A stretch of 64,000 bases of DNA from Myxococcota bacterium (GCA_023150845.1 JAKLKD010000001.1:1-64000), one strand, 5' to 3'; positions 42,416 through 52,124 are shown, numbered from the stretch's first letter. The notes: generated by a model not told the origin, from the letters alone. Numbers and translations: made by a program.

Positions 42416-43798
42416 GTGCCCTCCATCCGCCGCCTCGCCCCGCTCACCTTGGCCTTGGCCTGCGCTGAGGCCCCGCCTACGACGCCGGAGGACCGGGCCG
42501 CCGAGGACTCCGAGGCCGACCCCTGGCCGGACCCGGCGGAGCTGCCCGACGCCGAGCTCTCCATCGTCAGCGAAGACGGCGCGCTGCTGCTCTCCGGGGC
42601 GACGGTGCAGGTCGAGACCGCCCCGGCGGGCCTCGACGACCCGCGCTGGGTGAACCTCACCTTCACCAACCGCGGCGACGCGGCGCTCTCCTTCGCCGAC
42701 CCCGCCGCCTGGCTCTCCGGGGAGGGCTTCGCCTGGGAGACCGCGCCCCCGGCGACCCTGCTCCCCGACGAGAGCGCCCGGGTGTCGTTGGTCGTGAACG
42801 GCCTCAGCGCCGCCGAGGCCGCGGAGTGGCGGGCCACGATGACCATCCCGGGCCTCAGCCAGCCCTTCGTGGTGAACCTCGTCGCCGAGGTGCCCCGGCC
42901 CCTGCGCCTCGTCGTGGCCATCGAGGGCGGCGGCACGCTCACGAGCGACGACTACGGCGCGACCTGGGCCGAGCGTCCCCCCTTCGACGGCGCCGAGGCC
43001 GCCCAGCGGGGCAGCTTGACCTGGGGCGACGGGCGCTTCCTGCGCACCTTCGCCGACGGCGGCGACTGGTCCGACCCCGGCGTCTACGCCGCGAGTGAGC
43101 TGGGCGAGGACTGGACCCTCGCCGTCGCCAGCGACGAGTTCTGGCCCTCGGAGTGCGCTTATGGCCTGGGGCGCTTCGCCTGCGCCCGGGGCGACGTGCT
43201 GAGCTGGTCCGAGACCGGCGGGGCCATCGTGCACGAGCAGACCTCTTGGGGCGCCATGCTCAACGCCATCGTCTTCGACGGGGAGCGTTTTGTCGCCGTA
43301 GGCCGAGACGGGAGGATCGTCTCGAGCGCCGATGGGGTCGCTTGGGACACCGAGGTCACGTTTGAGGACGGCGACTATCTGTACGACGTGGCTTACGCCG
43401 ACGGCCTGTGGGTGGCGGTGGGCGGCAACAACCGCCAGGTCGTGCTCGTGAGCGACGACCGCTTCGCCACCTGGACCACGGAGATCCTCAGCACAGGGAG
43501 CTACTACGCCCTCGGCAGCGTGGCCGAGAACGACGGGATCTGGCTCGTCTCCGGGAGCGGCGGCAGCGCCCAGACCTTGTGGAGCATGGCGGACGGCGGC
43601 GCGTGGACCTCGGTGCCGACCCCGTCCTGGACGACCTACGACCTCCTCGGCGTCGCCGGGGGCTGGTTCTTCTCGACGGTGAACCCCCGGGGGCTCGGCG
43701 GCGAGCTCTACCGCAGCCGCGACGGCGTGAGCTGGGAGACGGTGCACACCCGGGCGGACGGCCTCGACCTGCACGCCTTCGCCGCGGAGGCCCGATGA
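42416..43798 (+). CDS. Lipoprotein with sialidase-like beta-propeller, first of two paralogues
   Basis: 460 residues. GTG start; the leader LTLALAC gives lipobox cysteine 16. The N-terminal 150 residues form an immunoglobulin-like domain (VNLTFTNRGDAALSFADPAAWL). From about 160 come repeated blades of BNR/sialidase type: VAIEGGGTLTSDDYGATWAE, NAIVFDGERFVAVGRDGRIVSSADGVAWDTE, GVAGGWFFSTVNPRGLGGELYRSRDGVSWETV. No catalytic site is evident. GGAG at 7 bases, TATGCT at 42381. Its stop overlaps the paralogue's start (ATGA); first gene of a four-gene operon. Confidence 0.75.
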   Translation: MPSIRRLAPLTLALACAEAPPTTPEDRAAEDSEADPWPDPAELPDAELSIVSEDGALLLSGATVQVETAPAGLDDPRWVNLTFTNRGDAALSFADPAAWLSGEGFAWETAPPATLLPDESARVSLVVNGLSAAEAAEWRATMTIPGLSQPFVVNLVAEVPRPLRLVVAIEGGGTLTSDDYGATWAERPPFDGAEAAQRGSLTWGDGRFLRTFADGGDWSDPGVYAASELGEDWTLAVASDEFWPSECAYGLGRFACARGDVLSWSETGGAIVHEQTSWGAMLNAIVFDGERFVAVGRDGRIVSSADGVAWDTEVTFEDGDYLYDVAYADGLWVAVGGNNRQVVLVSDDRFATWTTEILSTGSYYALGSVAENDGIWLVSGSGGSAQTLWSMADGGAWTSVPTPSWTTYDLLGVAGGWFFSTVNPRGLGGELYRSRDGVSWETVHTRADGLDLHAFAAEAR

Positions 43799-45120
43799 GC
43801 CGCCGCTCCTTGGCGCTGCTCGCCCTGCTCGTGGCCTGCGCGGACCCGCCGAGCGGTGACAGCGCCCCGGACAGCGCGCCCGACAGCCCCGCCGACAGCG
43901 CGCCCGACAGCCCCGCCGACAGCGCCCCGGACAGCGCGCCGCCCTGTGAGGCCGGGCTCACGGCCTCCATCGACGGCGCCTCCGCCGCCGCGCTCTCCTT
44001 CGGCGAGGCCCCCGCCCGGGGAGACGCCTTGACGCTGACCGTCACCCTGCAGAACGGCTGCGACGAGCGCCTGCGCCTCCTTGGCCACCCTGATGAGTGG
44101 GTGACCGGCGCGGGCTTCTCTCTGGAGAGCCTGCCCCCGGTGCTCCTGGAGGCCCAGGCCTCGGCGACGATCTCGCTGCGGTTTGAGCCCGGTGACGAGG
44201 GCCTCGCTGAAGGCGCCTTCAGCCTCCCCTACGACCACCCCGGCTCGCCCCTAGCGCTGCCCCTGAGCGCGACGGTGGGCCCGCCCCTCACCCTGGTGCT
44301 CGTCGGCGACGGCCGCCACGTCTTGACCACCCACGACTACGGCGAGACGGCGGCGTTGGACAGCTACGAGACCCTCACCGCCCACGGGGACGCGCTGCAG
44401 CGTGGGGTCTGCGCCGGGGGCGGGCGCTTCGTCGCCGTCGGCGGGAACAGCGACCGCCGCTGGTGGACGAGCGAGGACGGCGTCACTTGGGCGGCGTCGA
44501 GCAGCTCGGGGAGCCCCATCGGGGCCTGCGCGTACGGCGACGGCCTCTTCGTCGGTTTTGACGGCCTGCCCCTGCGCTCCACGGACGGCCTCACCTGGAC
44601 CGGCGGCGGCTACAGCCCCGGCGAGCACCTCCGGGCGATGACCTTCGGCGGCGGGGCCTTCGTGGCCGTCGGCGACGCGGGCCGGGTGGCGATCACTGAG
44701 GACGGCGTGAATTGGTTGGTTGACCAAACAATATGTGAGGAGGCCCTCGGCGTCGTGGTCTACGGCGACGGGGTGCTCGTCGCCGCCGGGGCGTCCGGGC
44801 GTGTGGCGCGCAGCGACGACGGCGGGATCACCTGGTCCCTCGACACCGTCGGCGACGGCACCTGGCGCGGCCTCGTCTACGGCGACGGCGCCTTCTTCCT
44901 CGGCGACGGCGCGACGCTCTACCGCTCTGAAGACGGCGAGCGCTGGGAGTACGTCAACGCCGTCGACTCCACCCCCGTCGCCGCCTTGGGCGGGCTCTTG
45001 TTCGGGATCAGCGGGCAGACGCTCACCCGCTCTGAAGACGGGGGCCTGAGCTGGAGCCCCATGATCACCAGCGCCGGGGGCCTCGGCCTCAGCCGCGCCG
45101 CCTTGGGAGGGCCTCTGTGA
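43795..45120 (+). CDS. Lipoprotein with sialidase-like beta-propeller, second of two paralogues
   Basis: 441 residues. Lipobox LLALLVAC (C16), then tandem copies of DSAPDSPA (about 20-45) as a spacer. An Ig-like domain (LTVTLQNGCDERLRLLGHPDEWVTGAGFSLESLPPVLL) is followed by blades VGDGRHVLTTHDYGE, RFVAVGGNSDRRWWTSEDGVTW, FVAVGDAGRVAITEDGVNWLVDQT and GISGQTLTRSEDGGLSWSP. Same layout as the upstream gene, though sequence identity is low. A short AT-richer patch (44710-44740) is unusual for the region. Overlaps neighbours by 4 bp on both sides. Confidence 0.75.
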   Translation: MSRRSLALLALLVACADPPSGDSAPDSAPDSPADSAPDSPADSAPDSAPPCEAGLTASIDGASAAALSFGEAPARGDALTLTVTLQNGCDERLRLLGHPDEWVTGAGFSLESLPPVLLEAQASATISLRFEPGDEGLAEGAFSLPYDHPGSPLALPLSATVGPPLTLVLVGDGRHVLTTHDYGETAALDSYETLTAHGDALQRGVCAGGGRFVAVGGNSDRRWWTSEDGVTWAASSSSGSPIGACAYGDGLFVGFDGLPLRSTDGLTWTGGGYSPGEHLRAMTFGGGAFVAVGDAGRVAITEDGVNWLVDQTICEEALGVVVYGDGVLVAAGASGRVARSDDGGITWSLDTVGDGTWRGLVYGDGAFFLGDGATLYRSEDGERWEYVNAVDSTPVAALGGLLFGISGQTLTRSEDGGLSWSPMITSAGGLGLSRAALGGPL

Positions 45121-47048
45121 CACGTTCCCCCCACGTCTTGACCCTCTTGAGCCTCAGCCTCGCGGCCTGTGACGGCGGGACGGCGGAGCCCCCCGGCGCC
45201 TGCGTCACCGACGAGGCCTTCTTCGCCGACGAGGCCGCGCCCCTGCTCTCGGCCCAGTGTGTGGCCTGCCACGTCGAGGGCGGCCTCGCCGGGGGCACCC
45301 GCCATGTGCTCGTGCCGTTTGTGGACGACGCCGCCTTGGCCGAGAACATGGCCCGCCTCGGCGCCTTGGTGCGCGACACCGACGACGGCGCGGCCCTGCT
45401 CCTCCAGAAGCCTACGGGGCAGGTCGCTCACGTCGGCGGCGCGCGCTTCGACACGCTCTCCCCGGAGTACGCCGTCCTGCACGAGCTCGTCGCCCGGCTT
45501 GGTGAGCCCGGCGCCTGCGAGCACCCCGGCGAGGCCCCGCCGACCTGCGAAGACGGCGTGATCTACCCCGCCTCGGCGCCCCTGCGCCGCCTCACCGACG
45601 CCCAGGTGCGCCGCTCCATCGCCGACCTCGTCGGCGTCGAGCTCCCCGACGGCCTGTTCCCGGCGACGACCTCGGGCCCCGACTTCCGCACCTTCGCCAG
45701 CAACAACACGGTCAGCTCGGCGGGGGTTGAGGGCGTGATGTTGGCCGCCGAGCACGTCAGCGCCACGATGGATCTCGACGCGCTCATGGCCTGCGGCGCC
45801 GACGAGGCCGAGGCCGACTGCGCCCGGCGCTACTTGTTGGACCTCGGCGAGCGCGCCTGGCGCCGCCCGCTCACCGACGAGCAGGCCACGCTCATCACCC
45901 GCTTCTTAGACGCCGGGGTCGAGCCCCGGGAGGCCGTGCAGATGGGCGTGGAGCTGATCTTCCAGGCGCCCTATTTTCTGTACCTCGACGCCACCCCCGG
46001 CGAGGCCGTGCCCGGCGGCGCCCGCCTCGACGACTGGGCCGTCGCCGCCCGGCTCTCGTACTTCTTGTTGGACACCACCCCCGATGAGACGCTGCGCGCC
46101 GCCGCCGCCGCGGGGCAGCTCCGCACCCGCGCCCAGGTGGCGGCCCAGGCCCAGCGCCTCGTCGCGGACCCCCGGGTGGTCAACGCCGTGTTGGCCTTCC
46201 ACCAGGACTGGCTGAACACCTGGCGCCTCGACAACGCCAGCCGAGACACAACACTCTACCCCGACTTTGACGAGGACACCGTAGACGCCATGCGCACGGA
46301 GCTGGACCTCTTCGTCTCCGAGGTGGTCTGGAGCGGCGACGCGCGCTTTGAGACGCTCATGTTCTCGGAGTGGACCTGGGTGAACGCCGAGCTGGCGGCG
46401 ATCTACGGCCTGCCCGACCCCGGCGAGGGCTGGAGCCGGGTGCAGCTCGACCCCAGCGTGCGCCCCGGCGCGCTCACCCGCCTCGCCTTCTTGACCGGCC
46501 ACGGCTACGCGGCGTCGTCGTCCCCGGTCAAACGTGGGGCCTTTGTGCTGGAGGAGCTGCTCTGCCAGGAGCTCGCCCCGCCCCAAGACGTGAACATGGA
46601 CCTCCCCGCGGAGTCCGAGGAGGCCGAGACCATCCGCGAGCGGCTCCAGCAGCACTGGACCGACGCCTCCTGCGCCGGCTGCCACACCCGCATCGACCCC
46701 TTGGGCCTCTCGATGGAGCACTACGGCGCCACGGGCGAGTGGCGTGACACCTGGGAGAGCGGCATCCCCGTAGACGCCACGGGCACCCTCGACGACCCAG
46801 CGGGCTCCTTCGACGGCGCGGCGGAGATGGTGGCGCTCATCGCCAGCGCCGAGCGCGCCCGGGCCTGCTACGTGACGCGCTGGGCCGAGTACGCCTTGGG
46901 CCGCGCCCACGAGGAGGCCGACGCCTGCTCCCTTCGGGTGGTGCAGCGGCGGTTTGAGGAGAGCGACGGCGACCTCCGGGCCCTGCTCGTGGACCTCGCC
47001 GTCACCGACGCCTTCTTGGTGCGCGCCACGCCGGAGGAGACCCCATGA
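45117..47048 (+). CDS. DUF1592/DUF1588/DUF1585-type lipoprotein with two CxxCH haem motifs
   Basis: 643 residues, GTG start. Lipobox LLSLSLAAC (C18). The N-terminus holds CVACH (48-52), a c-type haem site as in a cytochrome c-like domain. From about 160 the DUF1587-DUF1592-DUF1588-DUF1585 series begins (RRLTDAQVRRSIADLVGV, ERAWRRPLTDEQATLITRFLDAG, RLSYFLLDTTPDETLRAAAAAGQL, FSEWTWVNAELAAIYGLP, RLAFLTGHGYAASSSPVKRGAFVLEELLC, and CAGCHTRIDPLGLSMEHYGATGEWRDTW at about 519). These proteins occur with DUF1552 partners in Planctomycetes and Myxococcota; their function is not established. The partner gene follows with a 4-bp overlap. Confidence 0.88.
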   Translation: MTRSPHVLTLLSLSLAACDGGTAEPPGACVTDEAFFADEAAPLLSAQCVACHVEGGLAGGTRHVLVPFVDDAALAENMARLGALVRDTDDGAALLLQKPTGQVAHVGGARFDTLSPEYAVLHELVARLGEPGACEHPGEAPPTCEDGVIYPASAPLRRLTDAQVRRSIADLVGVELPDGLFPATTSGPDFRTFASNNTVSSAGVEGVMLAAEHVSATMDLDALMACGADEAEADCARRYLLDLGERAWRRPLTDEQATLITRFLDAGVEPREAVQMGVELIFQAPYFLYLDATPGEAVPGGARLDDWAVAARLSYFLLDTTPDETLRAAAAAGQLRTRAQVAAQAQRLVADPRVVNAVLAFHQDWLNTWRLDNASRDTTLYPDFDEDTVDAMRTELDLFVSEVVWSGDARFETLMFSEWTWVNAELAAIYGLPDPGEGWSRVQLDPSVRPGALTRLAFLTGHGYAASSSPVKRGAFVLEELLCQELAPPQDVNMDLPAESEEAETIRERLQQHWTDASCAGCHTRIDPLGLSMEHYGATGEWRDTWESGIPVDATGTLDDPAGSFDGAAEMVALIASAERARACYVTRWAEYALGRAHEEADACSLRVVQRRFEESDGDLRALLVDLAVTDAFLVRATPEETP

Positions 47049-48436
47049 GCATCAGCCGTCGTCGCCTGCTCGGCGGAGGCCTCGCGCTCCCGTTCTTGAG
47101 CCCCTTCCGCCCGCGCCCCATCGGCGCCGCGCCCCTGCCCGCCGCCGCGCCCAAGCGCCTCATCGTGATGCACCTCCCCCAAGGCACGGTGCTCCGCGAC
47201 CATGTGCCCACAGGCACAGAGACCGACTTCACCCTGCCCTTCATCCTGGAGCCCCTCGCGGCCTTCCAGGACCGCCTCATCACCATCGCTGGCCTCGACA
47301 ACCTCATGCCGACCTACAACGAGGTCGGCAACGCCCACCAGAACGCCAACTACACGCTCTACGCCGGGCGGCCCTTCTATGTGCAGGACTCCGACCTCCT
47401 GAGCCCCGGCGGCGAGACCATCGAGCACACCATCGCCCGGCGCATCTCGACGACCACGCCCTACCTGCGCCTCGACTTCGCCATCGGCGGCGGGGAGACC
47501 TCGGACGGCATCTACAACCCCACCGAGGGCGCCTACTTCTGGGCGGGGCCCAACGACCCCGTCGCATACCTCAACGACCCCCTGATGACCCTCGTGCGGC
47601 TGTTCGGCGACGGCTCGGTGAGCCCGTCCGACGCCTGGGCCCAGCGCGCCCGGCGGGCGGCGGTGCTCGGCGGGGTGCTCCAGAGCTTCAAGGGCCTGCG
47701 CCGGAGCCTCAGCGGCGAGGACCGCGCCCGCCTCGACGCCCACGAAGAGAAGCTCCTGGAGCTCGAGAAGCGGGTGGTGAACGGCGCCGGGGAGTGCCGC
47801 GCCCCGAGCCTCGACCTCCCCTCGGGCTACCGCTTCGGCCAAGACGACGACGTGAGCGCGCCCCTGATGATCGAGCTCCTCGTCACGGCGATGTCCTGCG
47901 ACCTCACCCGGGTGAGCACCCTGCACTTCGCGAACAGCCACGACCCGACCTTCCCTTGGCTCACCGCCGAGAACGGCGGGAGGCCCATCGTCGACACCAG
48001 CCAGTACGACAACTGGCACGCCGTCGTCCACGCCGACTACCAGCCGGGCATGGAGCACGTCTATCGTTGGTACCACGAGCAGGTCGCCACCCTGCTCCAG
48101 CGCCTCAGCGAGACCCAAGACGCCGACGGCGACAACATGCTCGACACCACCTGCGTCTTGGCGATGAGCGAGTACTCCAGCGGGCGTCATTGGAACAACG
48201 CGCTCCCGGCGCTCCTCGCGGGCAACGTCGGAACGGCCACGACGGGGCGCTTCCTCAACTACATGAACGGCAGCGTTGAGGATCTGGAGGACCGGAGCGG
48301 CTACCTGAACTCCGGCTTCAGCACGAACCAGCTATGGACGAGTCTGCTCCGAGCCTTCGGCGGCGACGACGCGGGGTTCGGCTACAGCGACGAGACGCTC
48401 CCGACCGGGGATCTACCTGGGCTATTGGACAGTTGA
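47045..48436 (+). CDS. DUF1552-family exported protein (Tat-type leader)
   Basis: 463 residues. The N-terminus MSISRRRLLGGGLALPFLSPF is a twin-arginine-type leader (SRRRLL). The body matches DUF1552: LIVMHLPQGTVLRDHVPTG, ITIAGLDNLMPTYNEVGNAHQNANYTLYAG, GETIEHTIARRISTTTPYLRLDFAIGG, LDAHEEKLLELEKRV, ELLVTAMSCDLTRVSTLHFANSHDPTFPWL and VLAMSEYSSGRHWNNALPALLAGN. The fold probably is sulfatase/alkaline-phosphatase-like. It should work with the DUF1592 protein in the periplasm or at the surface. Last gene of the operon. Confidence 0.88.
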   Translation: MSISRRRLLGGGLALPFLSPFRPRPIGAAPLPAAAPKRLIVMHLPQGTVLRDHVPTGTETDFTLPFILEPLAAFQDRLITIAGLDNLMPTYNEVGNAHQNANYTLYAGRPFYVQDSDLLSPGGETIEHTIARRISTTTPYLRLDFAIGGGETSDGIYNPTEGAYFWAGPNDPVAYLNDPLMTLVRLFGDGSVSPSDAWAQRARRAAVLGGVLQSFKGLRRSLSGEDRARLDAHEEKLLELEKRVVNGAGECRAPSLDLPSGYRFGQDDDVSAPLMIELLVTAMSCDLTRVSTLHFANSHDPTFPWLTAENGGRPIVDTSQYDNWHAVVHADYQPGMEHVYRWYHEQVATLLQRLSETQDADGDNMLDTTCVLAMSEYSSGRHWNNALPALLAGNVGTATTGRFLNYMNGSVEDLEDRSGYLNSGFSTNQLWTSLLRAFGGDDAGFGYSDETLPTGDLPGLLDS

Positions 48437-48554
48437 CCAAGACCGAGAGGTCTGAATCATGCTGCAATGCAGCAATGTCAATAACCTTGGACATTTATTC
48501 TCGGCGGCCCCTGACTCAGAGCAGCGATCATGGAGAGGCCCCACGGAGTCTCCA

Positions 48555-49922
48555 ATGATCGTTAGCCTCCTCGCTCTCTTCGCCTGCGTCCAGCCCATGG
48601 GGGACTTCGGCGACGCGAAGTTCACCATCAACGAGCGTGTGCCGACGGTGATCAACGCGACCTGGACGAGCAAGGAGGGGGGTGAGGCGTATCTGGAGTG
48701 GGGGCACGACGCGCGGCTCTTGGAGCGCACCAAGCCCGTGAGCGTCGAGGCCGGGGAGCAGGCGCTGCGCCTCATCGGCCCGGCTGCGGGTTCGCAGGTT
48801 TATGTTCGCGGAGTGGTAGAGACCGACAACGGTGAGCGCCTGGAGAGCGAGGTTCACATCGTCGACCTGCCCTTGGCGCCTGCGCTGATGGCGAAGATGT
48901 ACGCCGAGGGCGCGCCGTCCCAGGACGGCTCCTTGTTGACGAGCATCTTCATGATGGAGAGCCCCTGGGTCGTGCTGCTCAACAGCGATGGTGACCCCAT
49001 CTGGTACTACCCCTTGCCGCCGCTCACCCCGACGACGTCGGTGCAGCCCACCCGGGACGGCGAGGGGCTCATCATCCTGCTCGTGGAGCCCCCGAACAGC
49101 GCGCGGGTGACGCGGGCGATGCGGGTGAGCTGGGACGGCGAGCATCAGGGCACCATGGAGCTGCCCGAGGCGCACCACGACATCCGTGAGCTGCCGGACG
49201 GGCGCATCGCCTGGCTGCAGAACGAGGTGCGTGAGCTTGAGGTGGGCGGCCAGACCCAGCTCGTCCTGGGGGACGTCGTGCGCCTCACGGCCTGGGGTGA
49301 GGACCCGGAGGTCGCGGTCAGCGAGCCGCCGCTGCTCTCCTTGTTCGACGCCTTGCCGCCGCCCTCGCCCGAGGCGCTGTGTGACCACCAGTCCCGGCCC
49401 GTGGAGCACGACGGCCAGCTCGTGCTCGACTGGACCCACACCAACAGCATCGACTACGACGCCGACACCGACGAGCTCGTGCTCCTGACCCACTTCCTCG
49501 ACACCATCGTGAGCGTGCCGGTGACCGGCGGCGAGGCGAAGGTGTTCGGCACGGCGGCGGGCTACAACACCCCGGACGGCGAGCCGCCCTTCTCCCACGC
49601 CCACAGCTCCATGCTGCGCAGCGACCACGCGCTGCTCTTCGACAACGGCCTGCACTACAACCCGCCGCGCTCCCGCCTCGTCTCCATCTCCTGGGACGAG
49701 CGTGACCACAGCGTGTGGGAGGACTGGTCCTACGAGGACCCCAACGCTGGTGTGGTGCAGATCCTCGGCGACGCCCAGCCCACCCCGTCTGGCGGCGCCT
49801 TGGCGTCGTTCAGCACCCAGGGCCGCATCATCGAGGTCACCGAGTCCGGCGAGCTGCTCTGGACGCTCGAGACCGAGGCCGGCGCGGGCCTGGGGCGGCT
49901 GCAGTGGGTGGGGGGGTTCTGA
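48555..49922 (+). CDS. Arylsulfotransferase-like (ASST) beta-propeller lipoprotein
   Basis: 455 residues. A short leader MIVSLLALFAC ends in a lipobox-type cysteine (C11). After an Ig-like region the propeller begins: VLLNSDGDPIWYYPLPP, GTMELPEAHHDIRELPDGRIAWLQNE, LDWTHTNSIDYDADTDELVLLTHFLDTIVSVPVTGG, FSHAHSSMLRSDHALLFDNG and EDWSYEDPNAGVVQILGDAQPTPSGGALASFSTQGRIIEV. HHDI, WTHTNSI and HAHS are the positions where ASST family members place catalytic histidines. It could transfer sulfate between phenols, but a purely binding role is possible. GGAG at 6 bases from ATG 48555. A 118-bp gap separates it from the previous operon. Confidence 0.78.
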   Translation: MIVSLLALFACVQPMGDFGDAKFTINERVPTVINATWTSKEGGEAYLEWGHDARLLERTKPVSVEAGEQALRLIGPAAGSQVYVRGVVETDNGERLESEVHIVDLPLAPALMAKMYAEGAPSQDGSLLTSIFMMESPWVVLLNSDGDPIWYYPLPPLTPTTSVQPTRDGEGLIILLVEPPNSARVTRAMRVSWDGEHQGTMELPEAHHDIRELPDGRIAWLQNEVRELEVGGQTQLVLGDVVRLTAWGEDPEVAVSEPPLLSLFDALPPPSPEALCDHQSRPVEHDGQLVLDWTHTNSIDYDADTDELVLLTHFLDTIVSVPVTGGEAKVFGTAAGYNTPDGEPPFSHAHSSMLRSDHALLFDNGLHYNPPRSRLVSISWDERDHSVWEDWSYEDPNAGVVQILGDAQPTPSGGALASFSTQGRIIEVTESGELLWTLETEAGAGLGRLQWVGGF

Positions 49923-49928
49923 GCGCCC

Positions 49929-51752
49929 TCAATACACCGCGAAGTCATCCGTCGCGGCCATGATCTCCTCCACCGTCGTCTCCCCGCGGCCGAGCTTCTT
50001 GATGCCGTAGTCCCGCAGGGTCAGCATCCCGTCGTTCAGGGCCTCACGCTTCACCTCTTGGCTCGGGGCGCCGGTGGCGACGAGCTTGGCGAGGCGGGGG
50101 GTCATCGGCATCACCTCCATGAGGCCGGTGCGGCCCTTGTAGCCGGTGCCACGGCAGCGCACGCAGCCTTTGCCGACCTTGACCTTGAGGCGTTTGCCGT
50201 CGGCGCCGTTGATGCCCAAGGCCAGGGCCTGCTCCTCGCTGATCCAGTCATCCGTGGCGCAGTGGGGGCAGATCTTTCGCACGAGGCGCTGGGCGATGAC
50301 GCCTAAGAGCACGGAGCTGAGCAGGTAGGGCTGCACGCCGAGGTCGATCATGCGGGTGACGGCGCTGGGCGCGTCGTTTGTGTGCAGTGTCGTGATGACG
50401 AGGTGGCCGGTGAGCGCGGCCTGCACGGCGGACTGGGCCGTCTCGGGGTCGCGCACCTCGCCGATCATGATCACGTCGGGGTCTTGGCGTAAGACGTGGC
50501 GAATCGCCGCGGCGTAGTCAAAGCCGATGGCCCGGTGGATGGGCATCTGGTTGAACGCCTCGTGCACCATCTCGATGGGGTCCTCGATGGTGCAGATGTT
50601 GAGGCGCGGCGAGGCGATGTGCTGGAGCGTGCTGTAGAGGGTCGTCGTCTTTCCCGAGCCCGTGGGGCCGGTGACGAGGATGAGGCCCGTCGAGGCGTTG
50701 ATGAAGCGCTCATACAGCAGCAGCTCGCGGCGGAAGAAGCCCAAGGCGCCTAAGTCTTGGAGGAGCACGCCGGGGTCAAACACACGAATGACCATCTTCT
50801 CGCCGAAGGCCGTCGGCACCGTCGAGACGCGCAGCTCGATCTCTTGGTCGCGGAAGGAGGTCTTGAAGCGGCCGTCCTGGGGGCGGCGGCGCTCGGCGAT
50901 GTCCATGCGGCTCAGGGTCTTGATGCGGGAGATGATCGCCGGGAACACGAGCTTGGGCAGGCGGTGGATCGTGTGCAATACGCCGTCGATGCGCAGGCGG
51001 ACCGTGGCCTCGTCGCGTTTGGGCTCGATGTGGATGTCCGAGGCGCGGTGGTCAAAGGCGTAGTTGAGAATGTACCAGACGGCCTGGACGACGGGCTGCT
51101 CCGCGCCGTCCATCTCGTGTACACCCCGGAGCTGGGTGAGCTGCTCTAAGTTGCCGAGGTCGGGGAGGTTGGAGCCAAAGTCGCGCTCGGCCTCCCGCAT
51201 CGAGCGCCGGAAGCCGTGGAACTCGGCGACGATCTGGATGAGCGTGCTCTTGAGCGTCATCACCGGGCGGATACGCTTCTGCTTGAACAGCGTGATCTGC
51301 TCCAGCACCTCGCGGTTCCAGGGGTCGGCCATGGCGACGGTGAGCTGCTCGGGCGTCTCTTCGATGGCGATGACGAGGTGGCGCTCGGAGAAGGGCCCGC
51401 CGAAGCTCTCGGTGACGAGCTTAAAGTCGAGCTGCAAGGGGTCGATCTCGACGAAGCGCAGGCCGAGCTCGATGGAGACGAGGCGGGTGATCACCCGCTC
51501 GGTGACGAGGCCCTCCTCGGCGTCGGTGGTCTGGCTGCGGAACCGGAATGAGGCGATCACCTCGATCTCCGAGACCTTGTAGGTCACCCGGCGCTTGCCG
51601 AGCAGACGGCGCAGCTCCGCGCGTTTGTCGAGCATGATGTGACGCGCCTGGTCGTCACCGCGGTTGAGCACGTCCTTCTTCTGCCCCTCGTGGATGAGCC
51701 CACGGCTGAGCAAGACGTCGAGGATCCAGACCAGGCGCTCACGGTCAAACAT
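49929..51752 (-). CDS. GspE/PilB-type secretion or pilus ATPase
   Basis: 607 residues. An N-terminal GspE/MshEN-like part (about 80-190) precedes the ATPase: ASDIHIEPKRDEATVRLRIDGVLH (N2), GPTGSGKTTTLYSTLQ (Walker A, about 373), Asp box TIEDPIEMVHEAFNQM, Walker B DPDVIMIGEVRDPETAQSAVQAALTGHLVITTLHTNDAPSAVTRMIDLG (with the His box), and the zinc motif CPHC/CVRC (about 500-545). These power pilus or type II secretion. No pilin, GspF/PilC or secretin gene is near. It is 6 bp after a RebB-cluster gene, so it is most likely part of that operon. Confidence 0.92.
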   Translation of the reverse strand: MFDRERLVWILDVLLSRGLIHEGQKKDVLNRGDDQARHIMLDKRAELRRLLGKRRVTYKVSEIEVIASFRFRSQTTDAEEGLVTERVITRLVSIELGLRFVEIDPLQLDFKLVTESFGGPFSERHLVIAIEETPEQLTVAMADPWNREVLEQITLFKQKRIRPVMTLKSTLIQIVAEFHGFRRSMREAERDFGSNLPDLGNLEQLTQLRGVHEMDGAEQPVVQAVWYILNYAFDHRASDIHIEPKRDEATVRLRIDGVLHTIHRLPKLVFPAIISRIKTLSRMDIAERRRPQDGRFKTSFRDQEIELRVSTVPTAFGEKMVIRVFDPGVLLQDLGALGFFRRELLLYERFINASTGLILVTGPTGSGKTTTLYSTLQHIASPRLNICTIEDPIEMVHEAFNQMPIHRAIGFDYAAAIRHVLRQDPDVIMIGEVRDPETAQSAVQAALTGHLVITTLHTNDAPSAVTRMIDLGVQPYLLSSVLLGVIAQRLVRKICPHCATDDWISEEQALALGINGADGKRLKVKVGKGCVRCRGTGYKGRTGLMEVMPMTPRLAKLVATGAPSQEVKREALNDGMLTLRDYGIKKLGRGETTVEEIMAATDDFAVY

Positions 51753-51758
51753 TTGGTG

Positions 51759-52124
51759 TCACCCCGACCGGCGCGCGACGCGGTCCGCGGTCTGCAGAGC
51801 GAAGGTGATCACCTGCTCGAAGTGCGCCGTGGCCTTGGACAAGGCCGCGAAGATCTCCTCCTCGGTGCGCGCGGCGCCTTCCCCCTTGGCCAAGGCCTGG
51901 GCGAGGGCCGCCACGGAGAGGGTCTGGGCGCTCTGTAAGAAGGCCGTCGCGTTCAGGGCGGCGGCGCCGACGGCCTGGCCGACGATCCCGGCGCTGATGG
52001 CGCCCGCGGCGGCGTGGTGCTCGCCGAGGCCCTCGCCGACGTCGTCTAAGGTGAGGGTGTCGTCGGTCTCGGGCTCGGGGCCGATGTCGCCCTTGGCGCG
52101 TGGGGTGGGCGTCTCGCTGTTCAT
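51759..52124 (-). CDS. Companion protein of the RebB-like gene
   Basis: 121 residues. After an acidic N-terminus (ETPTPRAKGDIGPEPETDDTLTLDDVGEGLGEH) it is Ala-rich and amphipathic: AAGAISAGIVGQAVGAAALNATAFLQSAQTLSVAALAQALAKGEG, then EEIFAALSKATAHFEQVITFALQTADRV. The middle part has the same Ala/Asn/Gln character as Reb proteins (ALNAT, LQSAQ), so it may be a second structural subunit, but this is inference. The ATG overlaps the RebB-like stop (ATGA) and the ATPase gene starts 6 bp after its end. ATG 52124 is chosen because the upstream sequence codes for RebB in another frame. Confidence 0.7.
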   Translation of the reverse strand: MNSETPTPRAKGDIGPEPETDDTLTLDDVGEGLGEHHAAAGAISAGIVGQAVGAAALNATAFLQSAQTLSVAALAQALAKGEGAARTEEEIFAALSKATAHFEQVITFALQTADRVARRSG

